From Vulcanisaeta sp. JCM 16159 (GTDB lineage Archaea; Thermoproteota; Thermoprotei; Thermoproteales; Thermocladiaceae), in the NCBI RefSeq assembly GCF_001316265.1, contig NZ_BBDN01000002.1, positions 124,001 through 188,000 of the forward strand: DNA of 64,000 nt. Reading direction: 5' to 3'. Below the pieces are notes generated by a model. The model was not told where the DNA came from, searched no databases, and saw only the letters and a program-made list of their open reading frames with translations. Both the position numbers and the translations under genes were made by a program. Shown one piece after another: positions 11,407-21,481 of this stretch (position 1 is its first letter; each line of letters begins with the position of its first letter).

Positions 11407-12404
11407 TGTTTATAGTTAATCTCCTGGTTATACCTAGGAATAATGGCATGAGAATTATTAATGGTATTATGTAAGTTATAATCCTAAACCAGACATCATA
11501 AGCCAGGTAATAATTACCTAAACCGAGATTGTTGAGTATGTATAGATTCGCAAGTTCACCAATGCCTGCTGACCCAGGTAATAGTGATATGTATGTGAGG
11601 ACAGTGTACGATAGCATAATTAACACGCCAATGATGAAATTCGTACTGGCGCCCAAGGCATAAAAAAATCAACGTGACATTTAGGCCGGACAACAACCAC
11701 TGGGTGGCGGATAGAATAAAAAGCACAAGGTAATCAATTACTGTGAAGCTAACACCGTAAGTCTCATTCTCATTTACTACAATAAAGTTTCTAGCGATAT
11801 TAACTCTGGAACTAATGAACCTAAACATACGCTCAATATACCTACCTAACCTGGCGCTTACTATCGATATGAACAATATCATATACACCATAAAGAGTAT
11901 CACCGCCATTACAAATGCAATGAAGGGAACCGTAGTCAGGCTAAATAGGTAGAATATGAGTATCATTAGCGTAAGCGTTATTGTATCTACTGTATACCTA
12001 AGTACGATACCCTCAGTAACCCTGGCAGTTGGAAGGCCCTTATACGTTAAGTACGTAATCGTGATAACCTCACCACCGATGTAGAAGCCAGGTATCAATA
12101 GCGACATATATACCTGAGCCGCCACTACCTTAATTAAATCGGCCGTATTTATTTTAAATCTCATGCCCCTATTAAATATTATACTAAGTCTTACGCCAAT
12201 GAGTGATATCTGCGCAAGGAAAACAAACTCAGAAATAATGAGATAAAATGGATACTTAGGCGGCTCATACCTAGCCTTAGCAAGGCCTGATTCCAATAGT
12301 ATCACTATTGTAATTATTATTGTAACAATGGATAATACAATAAATAGGGCATCCCTACGCCAATCTATATTACCAATACGACTATGATTACTCACTGTAC
12401 ACAC
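11384..12404 (-). CDS. flippase-like integral membrane protein (UPF0104/LPG-synthase TM family, frameshifted)
   Basis: This protein of about 340 residues has seven to eight hydrophobic segments. The motifs LIPGFYIGGEVITITYL and LLPGSAGIGELAN have the Gly/Glu-rich signature of the lysylphosphatidylglycerol-synthase transmembrane (flippase-like, UPF0104) family. A lipid or lipid-linked glycan translocation role is inferred from the family. The frame changes near 11650. The 3' end overlaps the helicase 3' end by about 23 nt in convergent orientation. Confidence 0.65.
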
Positions 12405-12503
12405 TTAAAAGCGGTATTTTTAAATGTCCCACCACAAGGCAGTGAAGCACTGGGATACTATACTCAACGTTATTTCTACATAAATATACCATAAGAAGAT
12501 TTA

Positions 12504-13117
12504 CTACGTGAATTTTACCCCATCAACCTTAGTAAGCGTACCTTTGTACAAGAATGATATTTGTCTAAGGGCCGCGTAGTAATCAAATTCATTTAGTGCG
12601 GAGATTCCGTCAATTGGTACGACGACGTTGTACCAATTAAGTGCGGCGCTACCCGCAGTGTGTAGTACGCATATGTTGGCTACGGTACCCACTATCACGA
12701 GGTTGGTCGCATGAACAACATGCCTAAGCACGTAGTCAAGATCCGTGCCGAAGAACGCATCATACCTACGCTTCCTTATTACTATGTCACTAGGCATGGG
12801 CTTAAGCTCATCAACTATCTCGGCACCCCACGTATCCATTACACAGTGCTCACCCCAAATCCTAAACTCTGGGTCATTTTTGAAGTGCCAGTCCTGGGTG
12901 TATATTATGGGTACATTGGCATCCCTAGCTTCATAAGCAGCTTCCTTATTGCAGGTATTGTGGCTTGCGCTGTCGGTACGTATAGTTTACCATTTGGTTT
13001 TACGAAGTCGTTCTGCATATCGACAACTATTATAGCCGTGCCGGACAATGGTAACTCGACACTCTCTTTAATCTCCATTTCAGGAATTTTTACAGTACCT
13101 GTTACCTTCGACATCAA
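12504..13117 (-). CDS. isochorismatase-family hydrolase (nicotinamidase-like, frameshifted)
   Basis: This cysteine hydrolase has about 203 residues. The catalytic Asp is in IIVVDMQNDF, the Lys is in IRKRRYDAF, and the nucleophilic Cys is in GTVANICVLHTA. Residues TQDWHFKNDPEF between the two readable frames complete the metal-binding DxH region, so the break (near 12905) is a simple shift. The fold includes nicotinamidases, which make nicotinate for NAD salvage, and that is the most likely activity. The start is one of two adjacent Met codons at 13117/13114. Confidence 0.8.
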
Positions 13118-13183
13118 ATCTAGGAATGAATGAATAACCTAATATATTTAAAGCGGCAATTTTTACCAAATTGCCTATCGATT

Positions 13184-13603
13184 TTAAATCATTCTTTGAA
13201 CCTTAAGCATGAACTGCTTGATCTTTGACATCACGTTCTCAACATGCCAAACAGGGTTTACGAAAACCATCAACCAGCCCTTGGAGCCCATTTCGAAGAA
13301 GGCGATTTTGAAGTTTGAGTAGCGGATTATGAGGTATTGATAGGGACCGAGGAGGTCATCATTGATTTTAGCGGTATGATCGACGAACTCTATGAGGGAG
13401 AGGAGGTTTTTGAGGGATTTAACGGTGAGGGTGTTTGGGATGTGATAAATAAGTGGGATACCGTTTGAGTCAATGATTGCGGCGCCAATTATTACCTCGC
13501 CATCTATTAACTCGCTAAGCATTATCCGCTTAAGCTCTGTTTGAAGCGTCTTCTCGACGACCTTCTTATCGGGAGAAACATAAATTACCAAACTAATCCC
13601 CAC
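13184..13603 (-). CDS. small roadblock/LC7-like protein
   Basis: The segment IIGAAIIDSNGIPLIYHIP, a helix, then KIAFFEMGSKGWLMVFV, resembles the alpha/beta/alpha roadblock (MglB-like) fold that regulates small GTPases. The similarity is by pattern only. The frame is open from 13639, but a GTG at 13603 lies about 24 nt after a TATA box (GCTTATAAAG on the minus strand, about 13622-13632), so I prefer it. That gives about 139 aa. It stands alone between the isochorismatase and HMG-CoA reductase genes. Confidence 0.45.
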   Translation of the reverse strand: MGISLVIYVSPDKKVVEKTLQTELKRIMLSELIDGEVIIGAAIIDSNGIPLIYHIPNTLTVKSLKNLLSLIEFVDHTAKINDDLLGPYQYLIIRYSNFKIAFFEMGSKGWLMVFVNPVWHVENVMSKIKQFMLKVQRMI

Positions 13604-13705
13604 AAAAATGTTAGCGCAACTCTTTATAAGCCTTATCACTTCAATTTATGTGCTATAGAGAGTACGTATGAATATGTAGATAAACATATTTATAATTTAA
13701 GAAAA

Positions 13706-14955
13706 TCACGTACTATCTCTCTTGCCAGCCCTGCCCAACATCTCATGCGCTCTCGCCAACTCATCTCTAGCCAGGGCAAGGACTAGGTTAACCTCGCCGG
13801 CGAGTACCGCTGCCGCTACTATCTCTGCGAACTTCAGGGCATTGGTACCGGGTGGGTTCCCTGAGCCATAAACACCGAGCATTTGAAGCATTTCTCTCTG
13901 TGTTGGTAATCCGGTGCCGCCACCGACGGTGCCAACCTCGAGACTAGGCAGTGTGACTGATACGTAGAGGTCACCATTGTCGAGGGGTTCCATCCAGGTA
14001 ATACCCATGCTAGACTCAACGGCTTGGGCAGCATCTTGACCGGTGGCTATAAATATGGCCGCGATTATATTAGCGAAGTGCGCATTAAAGCCGTATGAGT
14101 GAGCCAGCGCGGAACCAAGCAGGTTCTTCCTATTATTGACCTCGGCCACGTCCTCCGCAGTGACGCCCCACTTCTCAAGGGTACTCCTTGGTATTACGGC
14201 CTCGCTAATCACGGTCTTACCCCTACCAAGCAGGAAGTTTACGGCATTGGCCTTTTTATCTACGCACATATTGCCGCTGAGGGCGACCAACCGCGCCCTT
14301 GGGAAGTTGCTAAGTATGTACTTAACGGCCTTATCAGTGGCTATTGTTACCATGTTCATGCCCATTGCATCCCCGGTCGTGAACTTAAACCTAAGCCAAA
14401 CATTATTGCCAACAATAAATGGTTGAATGCTTACCAACTTCGCGTGCCTACTGGTTGACTCGGCCACGTTCTTCACCTCATTGAAGTGTTCATTAACCCA
14501 GTTAACGAGCTCGACGGCGTCAATGACGCTTGGTACGGCTATTACGGGGGCTCTGGTCATGCCATCATTAATGACCTTACTCCTTGCGCCACCGGCTTCA
14601 GTAATTACCTTGGCACCCCTATTTACTGAGCAACGAGTGCCCCCTCCGTTGTTGCTAATGGTATGTAGTAAAGGCCATTAGCATAATCGCCGATTATGCG
14701 TAACGGCCCGGCAACACCTATGGGTATTTGGGCGGCGCCTATTGTATTTTCAATGTTTCTACCAACGACGGTGTTGAAGTCTATTACGGTCTTACCGACG
14801 TTCTCAAGCCTCGCGCCGACCTTACTTTCTATGTATTTTCTCCTAATTTCTGTTGCCTTATTTGAGTCCCCGAGGACCTTGTCTAGTTCGTGAAGTTTCA
14901 ATTTACCATCATCAATCCTTGCGAATACGTCCTCAAGGCTTACCTCCTCAACCAT
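13706..14955 (-). CDS. hmgA: 3-hydroxy-3-methylglutaryl-CoA reductase, class I (frameshifted)
   Basis: This enzyme reduces HMG-CoA to mevalonate with two NADPH, the committed step to archaeal isoprenoid lipids. The catalytic Glu is in ATTEGALVA, Lys in KKANAVNFLLGRGK, Asp in TTGDAMGMNM, and the C-terminal His in ARAHEM. The NADPH-loop Asp-Ala-Met-Gly and GTVGGGTGLPTQ are also present. Length of about 416 aa is normal. One break near 14625 separates the first 110 codons. It is divergent from a thiolase/DUF35 pair, 42 nt apart, so the two transcripts may be co-regulated. Confidence 0.95.
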
Positions 14956-14997
14956 TATAATGGCTATATTCAGGGAATATTTAAAAACTTCACATTT
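14956..14997. promoter_or_regulatory. bidirectional promoter between hmgA and thiolase
   Basis: Only 42 nt separate the two start codons. AATATTTAAAAA (about 14977-14988) gives a TATA box about 25 nt from the hmgA ATG on the minus strand. GGCTATATTC (about 14962-14971) is about 31 nt before the thiolase ATG. The overlap implies linked control of these two presumed acetyl-CoA/isoprenoid genes. Confidence 0.4.
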
Positions 14998-16166
14998 ATG
15001 GCAACTGCTGGTGTTTAATACGACAGAAGTATATGTCGTGGCCCACTCCCTAGTACCCGGCGGTAGGCATTATGAGAAAGGATTGAAGGAGTTATTCGCC
15101 GACGCATTCCTAAAGGTCCTTGACCAGGTCGGTAATGCCAACCTGGGTGCAATATACGTTGCCAATGCCTTCTCCGAGGTGCTTCAGGACCAGAGTGTCC
15201 TTGGGGCTTACCTGACGGATTATATTGGGCTTAGGAGGATACCAGCCATTAGGATTGAGAGTGGTGATGGATCAAGTGGTATAGCGTTCTTAGAGGCCTA
15301 TAACATGGTTAGGCTGGTATTTACGACTGCGTAGCTGTTGTCGGCGTTGAGAAAATGCACGAGTGATAAATGTAAAGCTAAACAAGGCATTGGCCACGAT
15401 AACCGATTACGAGTATGAAGGCTTCTTCGGTGTGACGCCGGCGGCTCAGGCAGCCATGGCCATGAAGGAATACATGATTAAGTATGGTTACGACTATGAG
15501 GACTTGGCAATATGGCCGATAAAGATGCATGAGAGGGGTAGCAAGAACCCACTTGCGTATATGAAGAAGCAGGCATCGCTTAAGGATGTACTTGAGTCGG
15601 AGGTCGTTGCCGACCCATTGAGACTTTACGACGTTGCACCGGCTGTGGATGGGTCGGCCGCTGTCGTGTTATGTAACAAGCCGTTAAAGAACGATGCAGT
15701 AATAAGGGTTGACGGTATTGGTGTTGGGGCATATGGAACATACATGGGACAGAGGGATTCATTGACTGAGCTATACTCGGTTAGGGATGCCACGAACATG
15801 GCGCTCAGGATGGCCCATGCAACGACTAATGATGTAAAGCTTGTGGAGGTTCATGATACATACAGCATACTCGGCATGCTAGCGCTGGAGTCCATGGGTC
15901 TCGTGAGACCTGGCGAAACGCCGAGGCTTCTCTCCACGGGCGCCTTAGACGCGGGTAATAAGTTAGTCGTTAATGCAGGTGGTGGGCTTAAGTCAATGGG
16001 ATTTCCAGGTGGTGCCTCGGGTATGTATGAATTGGCGTTAATGGTTATGGAGCTAATGAATGTGAAGCCCTTTGAATCGCTGGGCAGGGCTGAGTTGGGT
16101 ATTGTTCAAGACATGGCTGGCTTCGACTTAGTATCAACATCGATAGTCCTCAGGAGGGTGAGCTGA
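14998..16166 (+). CDS. thiolase-superfamily protein lacking the usual nucleophile (frameshifted)
   Basis: This homologue of archaeal SCP-x/acetoacetyl-CoA thiolases has about 389 residues. The nucleophile loop reads IESGDGSSG, with Asp where thiolases have Cys, and the C-terminal GHP motif reads SMGFPGGASG, with Phe where the active-site His is expected. VEVHDTYSI is retained. It may be a retro-aldolase-like or non-catalytic member instead of an ordinary thiolase. The start ATG 14998 follows a TATA-like box. Breaks lie near 15013, 15330 and 15360. It is one nucleotide upstream of a DUF35 gene, its expected partner. Confidence 0.75.
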
Positions 16167-16167
16167 C

Positions 16168-16578
16168 ATGGTGGACCAGAGACTATCCATACCAAGGTAC
16201 TGGAGAAGGATGCCTCAGTACTATAGGCTTGAGGGTGTTCAATGCGTTAAGTGTGGCAGGGTTTACTTCCCGCCAAGGGCTGTGTGTGAGTGCGGTTCCA
16301 GGGAGTTTAAGCCATACCCATTGCCGAGCACTGGCAAGCTTGTAAACTTCACGGTGCTCTACTCGGTGCCTGTCGAGTTTGAGAAGATGAAGCCTCTGAT
16401 AATAGGCATAGTGGATCTTGACGGTGTTAAAGTTGTTGGTCAGATAGTGGATTGCATGAACCCTGAGAAACTAAGCCCCGGCATTGATGTTGAGGTTGTG
16501 TTTAGGATGGTTAAGATGGATGGCACATACGGCCTGATAAACTACGGCTATAAATTCAGACCAGTCAATAATTGCTAA
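16168..16578 (+). CDS. DUF35 zinc-ribbon/OB-fold acyl-CoA-binding protein
   Basis: This 136-aa protein has a zinc ribbon (CVKCG at about 27, CECGS at about 43) and an OB-fold (GKLVNFTVLYSVP and GVKVVGQIVD). DUF35 proteins bridge thiolases and HMG-CoA synthase in archaeal complexes and form obligate complexes with thiolase-fold aldolases in bacteria. The ATG lies one nucleotide after the thiolase stop, so translation is coupled. No HMG-CoA synthase gene is present beside it. The 3' end overlaps the next, convergent gene by 14 nt. Confidence 0.85.
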   Translation: MVDQRLSIPRYWRRMPQYYRLEGVQCVKCGRVYFPPRAVCECGSREFKPYPLPSTGKLVNFTVLYSVPVEFEKMKPLIIGIVDLDGVKVVGQIVDCMNPEKLSPGIDVEVVFRMVKMDGTYGLINYGYKFRPVNNC

Positions 16579-17038
16579 ATCTCCTAAGTATTAAAACCCT
16601 CGCATTAAATGCCCTCTTAATCCAATCACAATTACCTTTACCATTATTACTTACGCATAGTATGTACGACCTAGCAATGAACGCCAGATCAGCTAGAAAA
16701 CCCGCTGTTACGTAGTCCTGAGCCTTCAATGCGCGGGTCATATTATCAACAATGAGTGAGTACGTAATGTCCGGCTTCGTAAGATCTCCATCAATGCCCA
16801 CTAGATAATCCCCATCGATACGTAATTCACCTCTGGCTAACTTAACGTATTGATAATACGATACTGCGGCTGATATGGTATTACTTGGTTCGCCGCCATT
16901 GACAACATTTAAGTACGGCCTAGCGGTATCACCGCACTTCATAAGTTCGTTTATTACATCCTCCTTATTGCCACCAACCGCCAGGATCCATAGAAATTCC
17001 TCCATGGCCCTAATTATTCGAGAGCTACAATCATTCAT
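16565..17038 (-). CDS. hypothetical protein coupled to KaiC-like ATPase
   Basis: This is a helical protein of about 157 aa of unknown family. The frame is open to 17074, but I prefer the ATG at 17038. It overlaps the last 8 nt of the upstream ATPase gene (GATGAATGA contains both start and stop), an arrangement for translational coupling. Features are a conserved-looking AGFLADLAFIARSYILC helix and two C-terminal cysteines. It probably works with the ATPase; the function is unknown. Confidence 0.5.
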   Translation of the reverse strand: MNDCSSRIIRAMEEFLWILAVGGNKEDVINELMKCGDTARPYLNVVNGGEPSNTISAAVSYYQYVKLARGELRIDGDYLVGIDGDLTKPDITYSLIVDNMTRALKAQDYVTAGFLADLAFIARSYILCVSNNGKGNCDWIKRAFNARVLILRRFSNY

Positions 17039-17905
17039 CTCCGTTTGGCTCCCGTTCCTTTGCATACTCATCAAACCACTTCTTTAACTCATCAATCGAG
17101 GGTTCTATAAGTGTTAATCCCCTGCCGGGCTCTATCTCGTACTTTATGGCCTTCCTATAATGATTAGTGAGCCTAGCCTTCTTAATGATGAGCCACCTCT
17201 CAATCTCCTTCTTCTTCTCGGGCTGTTCAATCCACATGTGTATTATGGCGTCGGCGATGTGCTCGGCGCCAAAGCCGAAGGTCATGCCTGTGGTTGGTGC
17301 GAATTGGTTAGTCATAATCACAGTCACATTACTCCTATATAGCCTCTGCCTGAGCCTATACGTGATTAACCTGGCCATCGCTGGCGCATGGGCCACATTG
17401 GTGCCAGGGAGTCGATGATGACTAGGACATCCTTCGTCACCTTACCCTCCTCACCTACGCCGAGTACCTCGTAAGCCCTCTCGATACTAGCCATCACAAC
17501 CTCCATACTCAATGGTGACCTAGCCTTGGATTTACCCTCCTCTTCCTCACCTGCCCTAAGCAACTCCCTGTACTCCCTAGCCAACCCAAAGAGGTCGATA
17601 ACCACCAGGTTCGTCTTAACATCCTTGACCTTACCAGCCAATACATCGGCAAGGCTGACCGCATCGCTTAGGTCAATATGGAATTGCTTAGCTTGCCTAA
17701 CAACATCGAAGAACCTGGTCTCCGTGCTCACGTAGACCACTGGCATGGCATCCACATTAGCCCCAGCCGCCTGTATCGTGAGTATTGACTTACCAACGCC
17801 GGGCTCGCCAGTAATGAGTAGCCAATTACCCCTCGGCACCCCACCAAGCATTGCGTAATCAAGCCAGTCAATACCAAGGCTAATCCTCCTCACTCCGCTG
17901 GACAT
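17031..17905 (-). CDS. KaiC/RadA-like RecA-fold ATPase (frameshifted)
   Basis: This is a single RecA-like domain of about 290 residues. Walker A is TGEPGVGKS, a KaiC-type VYVSTETRFFDV follows, and Walker B is VLVIIDSLAP. The segment VTVIMTNQFA matches the RecA/KaiC loop before the last strands. It has no second ATPase domain and no DNA-binding N-terminus, so it is not RadA itself; archaeal KaiC-like proteins are often signalling ATPases. A shift near 17393 splits it. ATG 17905 follows a TATA box (TTTATTTTCC region on the minus strand). Confidence 0.75.
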
Positions 17906-17969
17906 TTTGCTTCAAGGAAAATAAAGTATGAATTTATTTAAAAGCCATTTTAAGGGAACTTTATGTGTA

Positions 17970-19718
17970 TTATACCTTCAACTGCCTTATGTCTGGGAAG
18001 TCATCCTCAAAGTACTCATGCTCACCCCTAATGCCCTTATTCCTCTTCTCACGCTCAAGGCCCCTAAGCTCAACACGCCTAATCTTGCCACTAATGGTCT
18101 TGGGTAACTCAGGCACGAACTCAATGGCCCTAGCCTCTTATACGGCGCTATGTTAAGCCTAATGAACTTAAAGATGTCATAAGCCAAGTCCCTACTCGGT
18201 GTGTAGCCGGGCTTTAACACTATGTATGCCTTCGGTATGAAGCCCCTTATTGGGTCTGGGCTTGGGACCACGCAGCCTCAGCAACGGCCGGGTGCTTCAA
18301 CAAGTCACTTTCCAGTTCAAACGGGCTAATCCTATAGTCACTTGACTTGAAGACGTCATCTGCACGACCAACGAAGTATAGGTAGCCTCCTCATCCATGA
18401 AGGCAACATCACCCGTGAAGTAAAGACCGAGCCTAAACACCTCCTTATTCTTATTCTCATCATCATAACCAACCATTAAGCCAATGGGCCTCGGGCTTGT
18501 CCTAACAGTTATGTGACCATCCTTATTAGTGCCCACGGGGTTCCCATCCTCATCGACAAGGACTACGTCATAGCCAGGGGCTGGCTTACCCATTGAGCCA
18601 GGCTTAATCCTCATACCTGGGAAGTTTCCAACCATGAGCGTGGTCTCTGTCTGTCCATAACCATCACGTATGTACTTACCCGTGGCTTTATAAACACGCT
18701 CAATTACCTCTGGATTTAGGGGCTCGCCGGCACTTACGAAGCTCTTAATCTTCTCTAGGTTATACTTTGTTAAGTCCTCGAGTATTATCATACGCCAAAC
18801 AGTTGGCGGTGCACACAGCGTATCAACGCCGTAATTCTCGAGGACCTTTAAGTGGTTCGCCGCGCTGAACCTGCCGCTGTAGTCGTATACGACCGTGGTC
18901 GCGCCTGCATTAAATGCGGCGAAGAATGTTGACCAAGCCCACTTTGCCCAGCCGGGGCTTGAGATGTTCATGTGCCTATAGCCAGGTTTGGCGCCCACCC
19001 AGTACATGGTTGTTAAGTGGCCAATTGGGTAGCTTGAGTGGGTGTGCATGACCATCTTTGGCTTTGCCGTTGTTCCAGACGTGAAGTATATCAATAGTAA
19101 CTCGTCAGTCCTAGTCCTAACTCCCTGGAAGTTCTCTGACTTACCACTTATTAATTCATAATAGTCGAGCCAGCTGGGGCTTGGCTTACCGAGGGTTATA
19201 AAGTACTTAACACCAAGCTTCTCAAGCCTATCCCTAATTTGATTGATTCTGCTGACGATCTCTGGATCGGCGATTATGGCCTTGAAGTGAGCCCTCGCGG
19301 CCCTATCCTCAATGTCCGCCGGTAACAGCAATGTAGTGGCCGGCGCTATCACCGCGCCCATCTTCATTAGCGCCAGGAATGTCTCAAAGAGCTCAGGCCT
19401 GTTATTGAGCATTACCATGACGACGTCCCCACGTCCAATACCCAAATCACTGAGTGCATGGGCTAGCCTATTAGACCTGGCCCTAAGCTCTGGATAACTG
19501 AAGACCCTAGAATCACCGGCCCTGTATAGCTCATCATTTATGTATACGAGGGCGGGATTGGTGGCGGTCTCGGCAAGATACTTATCAAAATAATCCACAG
19601 CCCAATTAAACTCACCAGGTGGCGGCCACCGAAAGTTCGCCTTAGCATCCTCATAGCTACCCGCATTTAGGAGCATACTTCTTTGCCTTAAGAACTCGTC
19701 AAAAGTTGAGCCACTCAT
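17970..19718 (-). CDS. AMP-forming acyl-CoA synthetase (frameshifted)
   Basis: This adenylate-forming enzyme (about 582 aa) activates a short/medium-chain carboxylic acid with ATP and CoA. The P-loop is [16 protein letters not shown], the A5 motif is [11 protein letters not shown]7 is LYFTGDVA, and the C-terminal catalytic Lys lies in [17 protein letters not shown]. The N-terminal [16 protein letters not shown] resembles acetyl/propionyl-type enzymes. Breaks lie near 18395, 18280 and 18137. The reconstructed C-terminus ends at the TAA at 17970. A divergent small membrane protein may import its substrate. Confidence 0.88.
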
Positions 19719-19848
19719 ATGCTCACTATTATACAGTAATCATATAGTTTTATAAGTTTTTCCTTAATGATATATTTTATTAATTATCATTTTACTTACA
19801 TAAAAATAAGGTAATATTTAAAAATAAGCCAAATACGACTAATGTAGT

Positions 19849-20364
19849 ATGGTCTCTATAGCACAAACAGCACTTAATACGTTGTTTTGGGAAGCCGCCG
19901 TAATGCTCCTTGTAATAGGCTTTGTTAATATGGGTGTGGGTAAGAACGAACCTCGGGACTTCGGTATTGTGCTTCTCTCAGGTGCTTTAATGGAGACTAT
20001 AGCCATGGCTTTTGTGATTGTGGAGGGTGACATTTTTGGCGCTACCGTTGCTGCAGCCTTTGTATTGCTGTTATGGATGTTGGGTATAGGCCTAATCATG
20101 GGTAAGAACTTGATGGCTATGAATCACGCATTGTGGTTCACGGGATTATTCTTTGCATTGATAACAGTGGAACTCATTAGGATGGGTACCGTCATGCTCT
20201 CATTCGCCATAGGTCTGCTTCCAATAATAACGATATTACTATCCATAGTCCACTACCTTAATAAGCCATCAATAGGCAAGGTAGCCGGCGTAATTTCTAT
20301 AATTGATGGCTTCGCCTTCTTCGTACTAGCCTTTGCAGGTGCAGCCGGCATAGTACTACCCTGA
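19849..20364 (+). CDS. six-TM membrane protein, possibly AmiS/UreI-like channel
   Basis: This 171-aa protein is almost entirely hydrophobic, with six predicted membrane helices. Its size and six-helix layout, and the C-terminal IDGFAFFVLAFAG segment, resemble AmiS/UreI small-solute channels for urea, short amides or weak acids. I cannot confirm the family without a profile search. It is divergent from the acyl-CoA synthetase gene (130-nt gap with TATA-like AAATAAG), which would fit uptake of a small acid or amide. The frame is unbroken, starting at ATG 19849. Confidence 0.45.
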   Translation: MVSIAQTALNTLFWEAAVMLLVIGFVNMGVGKNEPRDFGIVLLSGALMETIAMAFVIVEGDIFGATVAAAFVLLLWMLGIGLIMGKNLMAMNHALWFTGLFFALITVELIRMGTVMLSFAIGLLPIITILLSIVHYLNKPSIGKVAGVISIIDGFAFFVLAFAGAAGIVLP

Positions 20365-20541
20365 TTTATTGTCCGGCTTCGTTCTTGTTAAAAACATTAC
20401 CGTTCTATCTTTTATCTATGTATTATCTAATCCATGGGAATATTATGTAGATATTTCAGCTCGTCTCTTCCTAAATCACCTTATCATCCATATCATCGAC
20501 CCATCATCACCGGAGTAAATTATTGCGCCTAGATTTTAAAT

Positions 20542-21368
20542 CTAAATACCGATTATTGATGCTATTATTATGCCCGTTATTACGGCTATAAATCCAAGCG
20601 TTGATTTTAGGTTCAGCTTCTCTTTAAGCTTAACTATTGCCAGTACCTCGGTAATCACAGGCGATAATGCTGTTATTAGCGTTGGTACGGCGATTCCTGC
20701 ATAATCCACGGACAATACGTAGAGGGGACCCCCAATGCCGTAGCTGATTAATCCGGCAAGGAAGACCTTACCACTGATTTTAACCTTGAAGCCCTCAACT
20801 GCAATCTTTAGTATTAATGCACCTATCATTAGGGCGATGCCCCTAATGAATATTATGCCCCAGGGACTTGTGTACTCATAGGCTTTATATAGGCTAGGAA
20901 GGAGAAGGCGTAGAGTATTGCCGAGAGAAGCGCCATGAAGTACCCGTAAAGGGTGCCTTTGCCGGAACCCATTATTAGGTAGAGGCCGATCATTATTAGT
21001 GCGGCGGGCCACGCGTATGTCAGGTATGATGGGCTAATCACGAGTAGTATTATTGGGAGTAGGACTACGTAGGCGTAGGAAATCACGTTTGCAATACCAA
21101 CATCGGCATACCTTAACGAGATCAGGAATACGTAGGTGCCGAAGACAGGCCCGAGCACTGCGAAGAGGGTACCGTAAAGCCAGGCGCCGCCATTTAGTGA
21201 TGGTTTAAGTAGTACGAATGGTACTGCTAACGTGAAGGCGCCCAGCGAGTTTGATATTAAGTCATCGAGCACGCTGTCCGTTGCGCCTACCCTGTAGAGT
21301 ATTGGTGACACTGCCCAGGTAAATGACGCGGCTATGGCAAGTATAATACCGAGTACGTACATCAACAT
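20542..21368 (-). CDS. EamA/DMT-superfamily transporter (frameshifted)
   Basis: This protein of about 275 residues has ten hydrophobic segments arranged as two EamA repeats. Repeat 1 carries FTWAVSPILYRVGA and repeat 2 carries GIGGPLYVLSVDYAGIAVPTLITALSPVITEVLA, the latter typical of the family. These proteins export or import small metabolites; the substrate is unknown. One shift near 20890 joins the halves. ATG 21368. The gene is isolated, with 177 nt of non-coding DNA downstream and 113 nt upstream, in which I see nothing else. Confidence 0.8.
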
Positions 21369-21481
21369 GGTACCTCCACAATGTAGTCTTAGATCTTCGG
21401 CATTAAAGTAATATCTTAGGTTGCTTAATTGAATGTTAGTTCGGGATAAAGCATTAAAGGACCCTATGAAATCAATGATTA

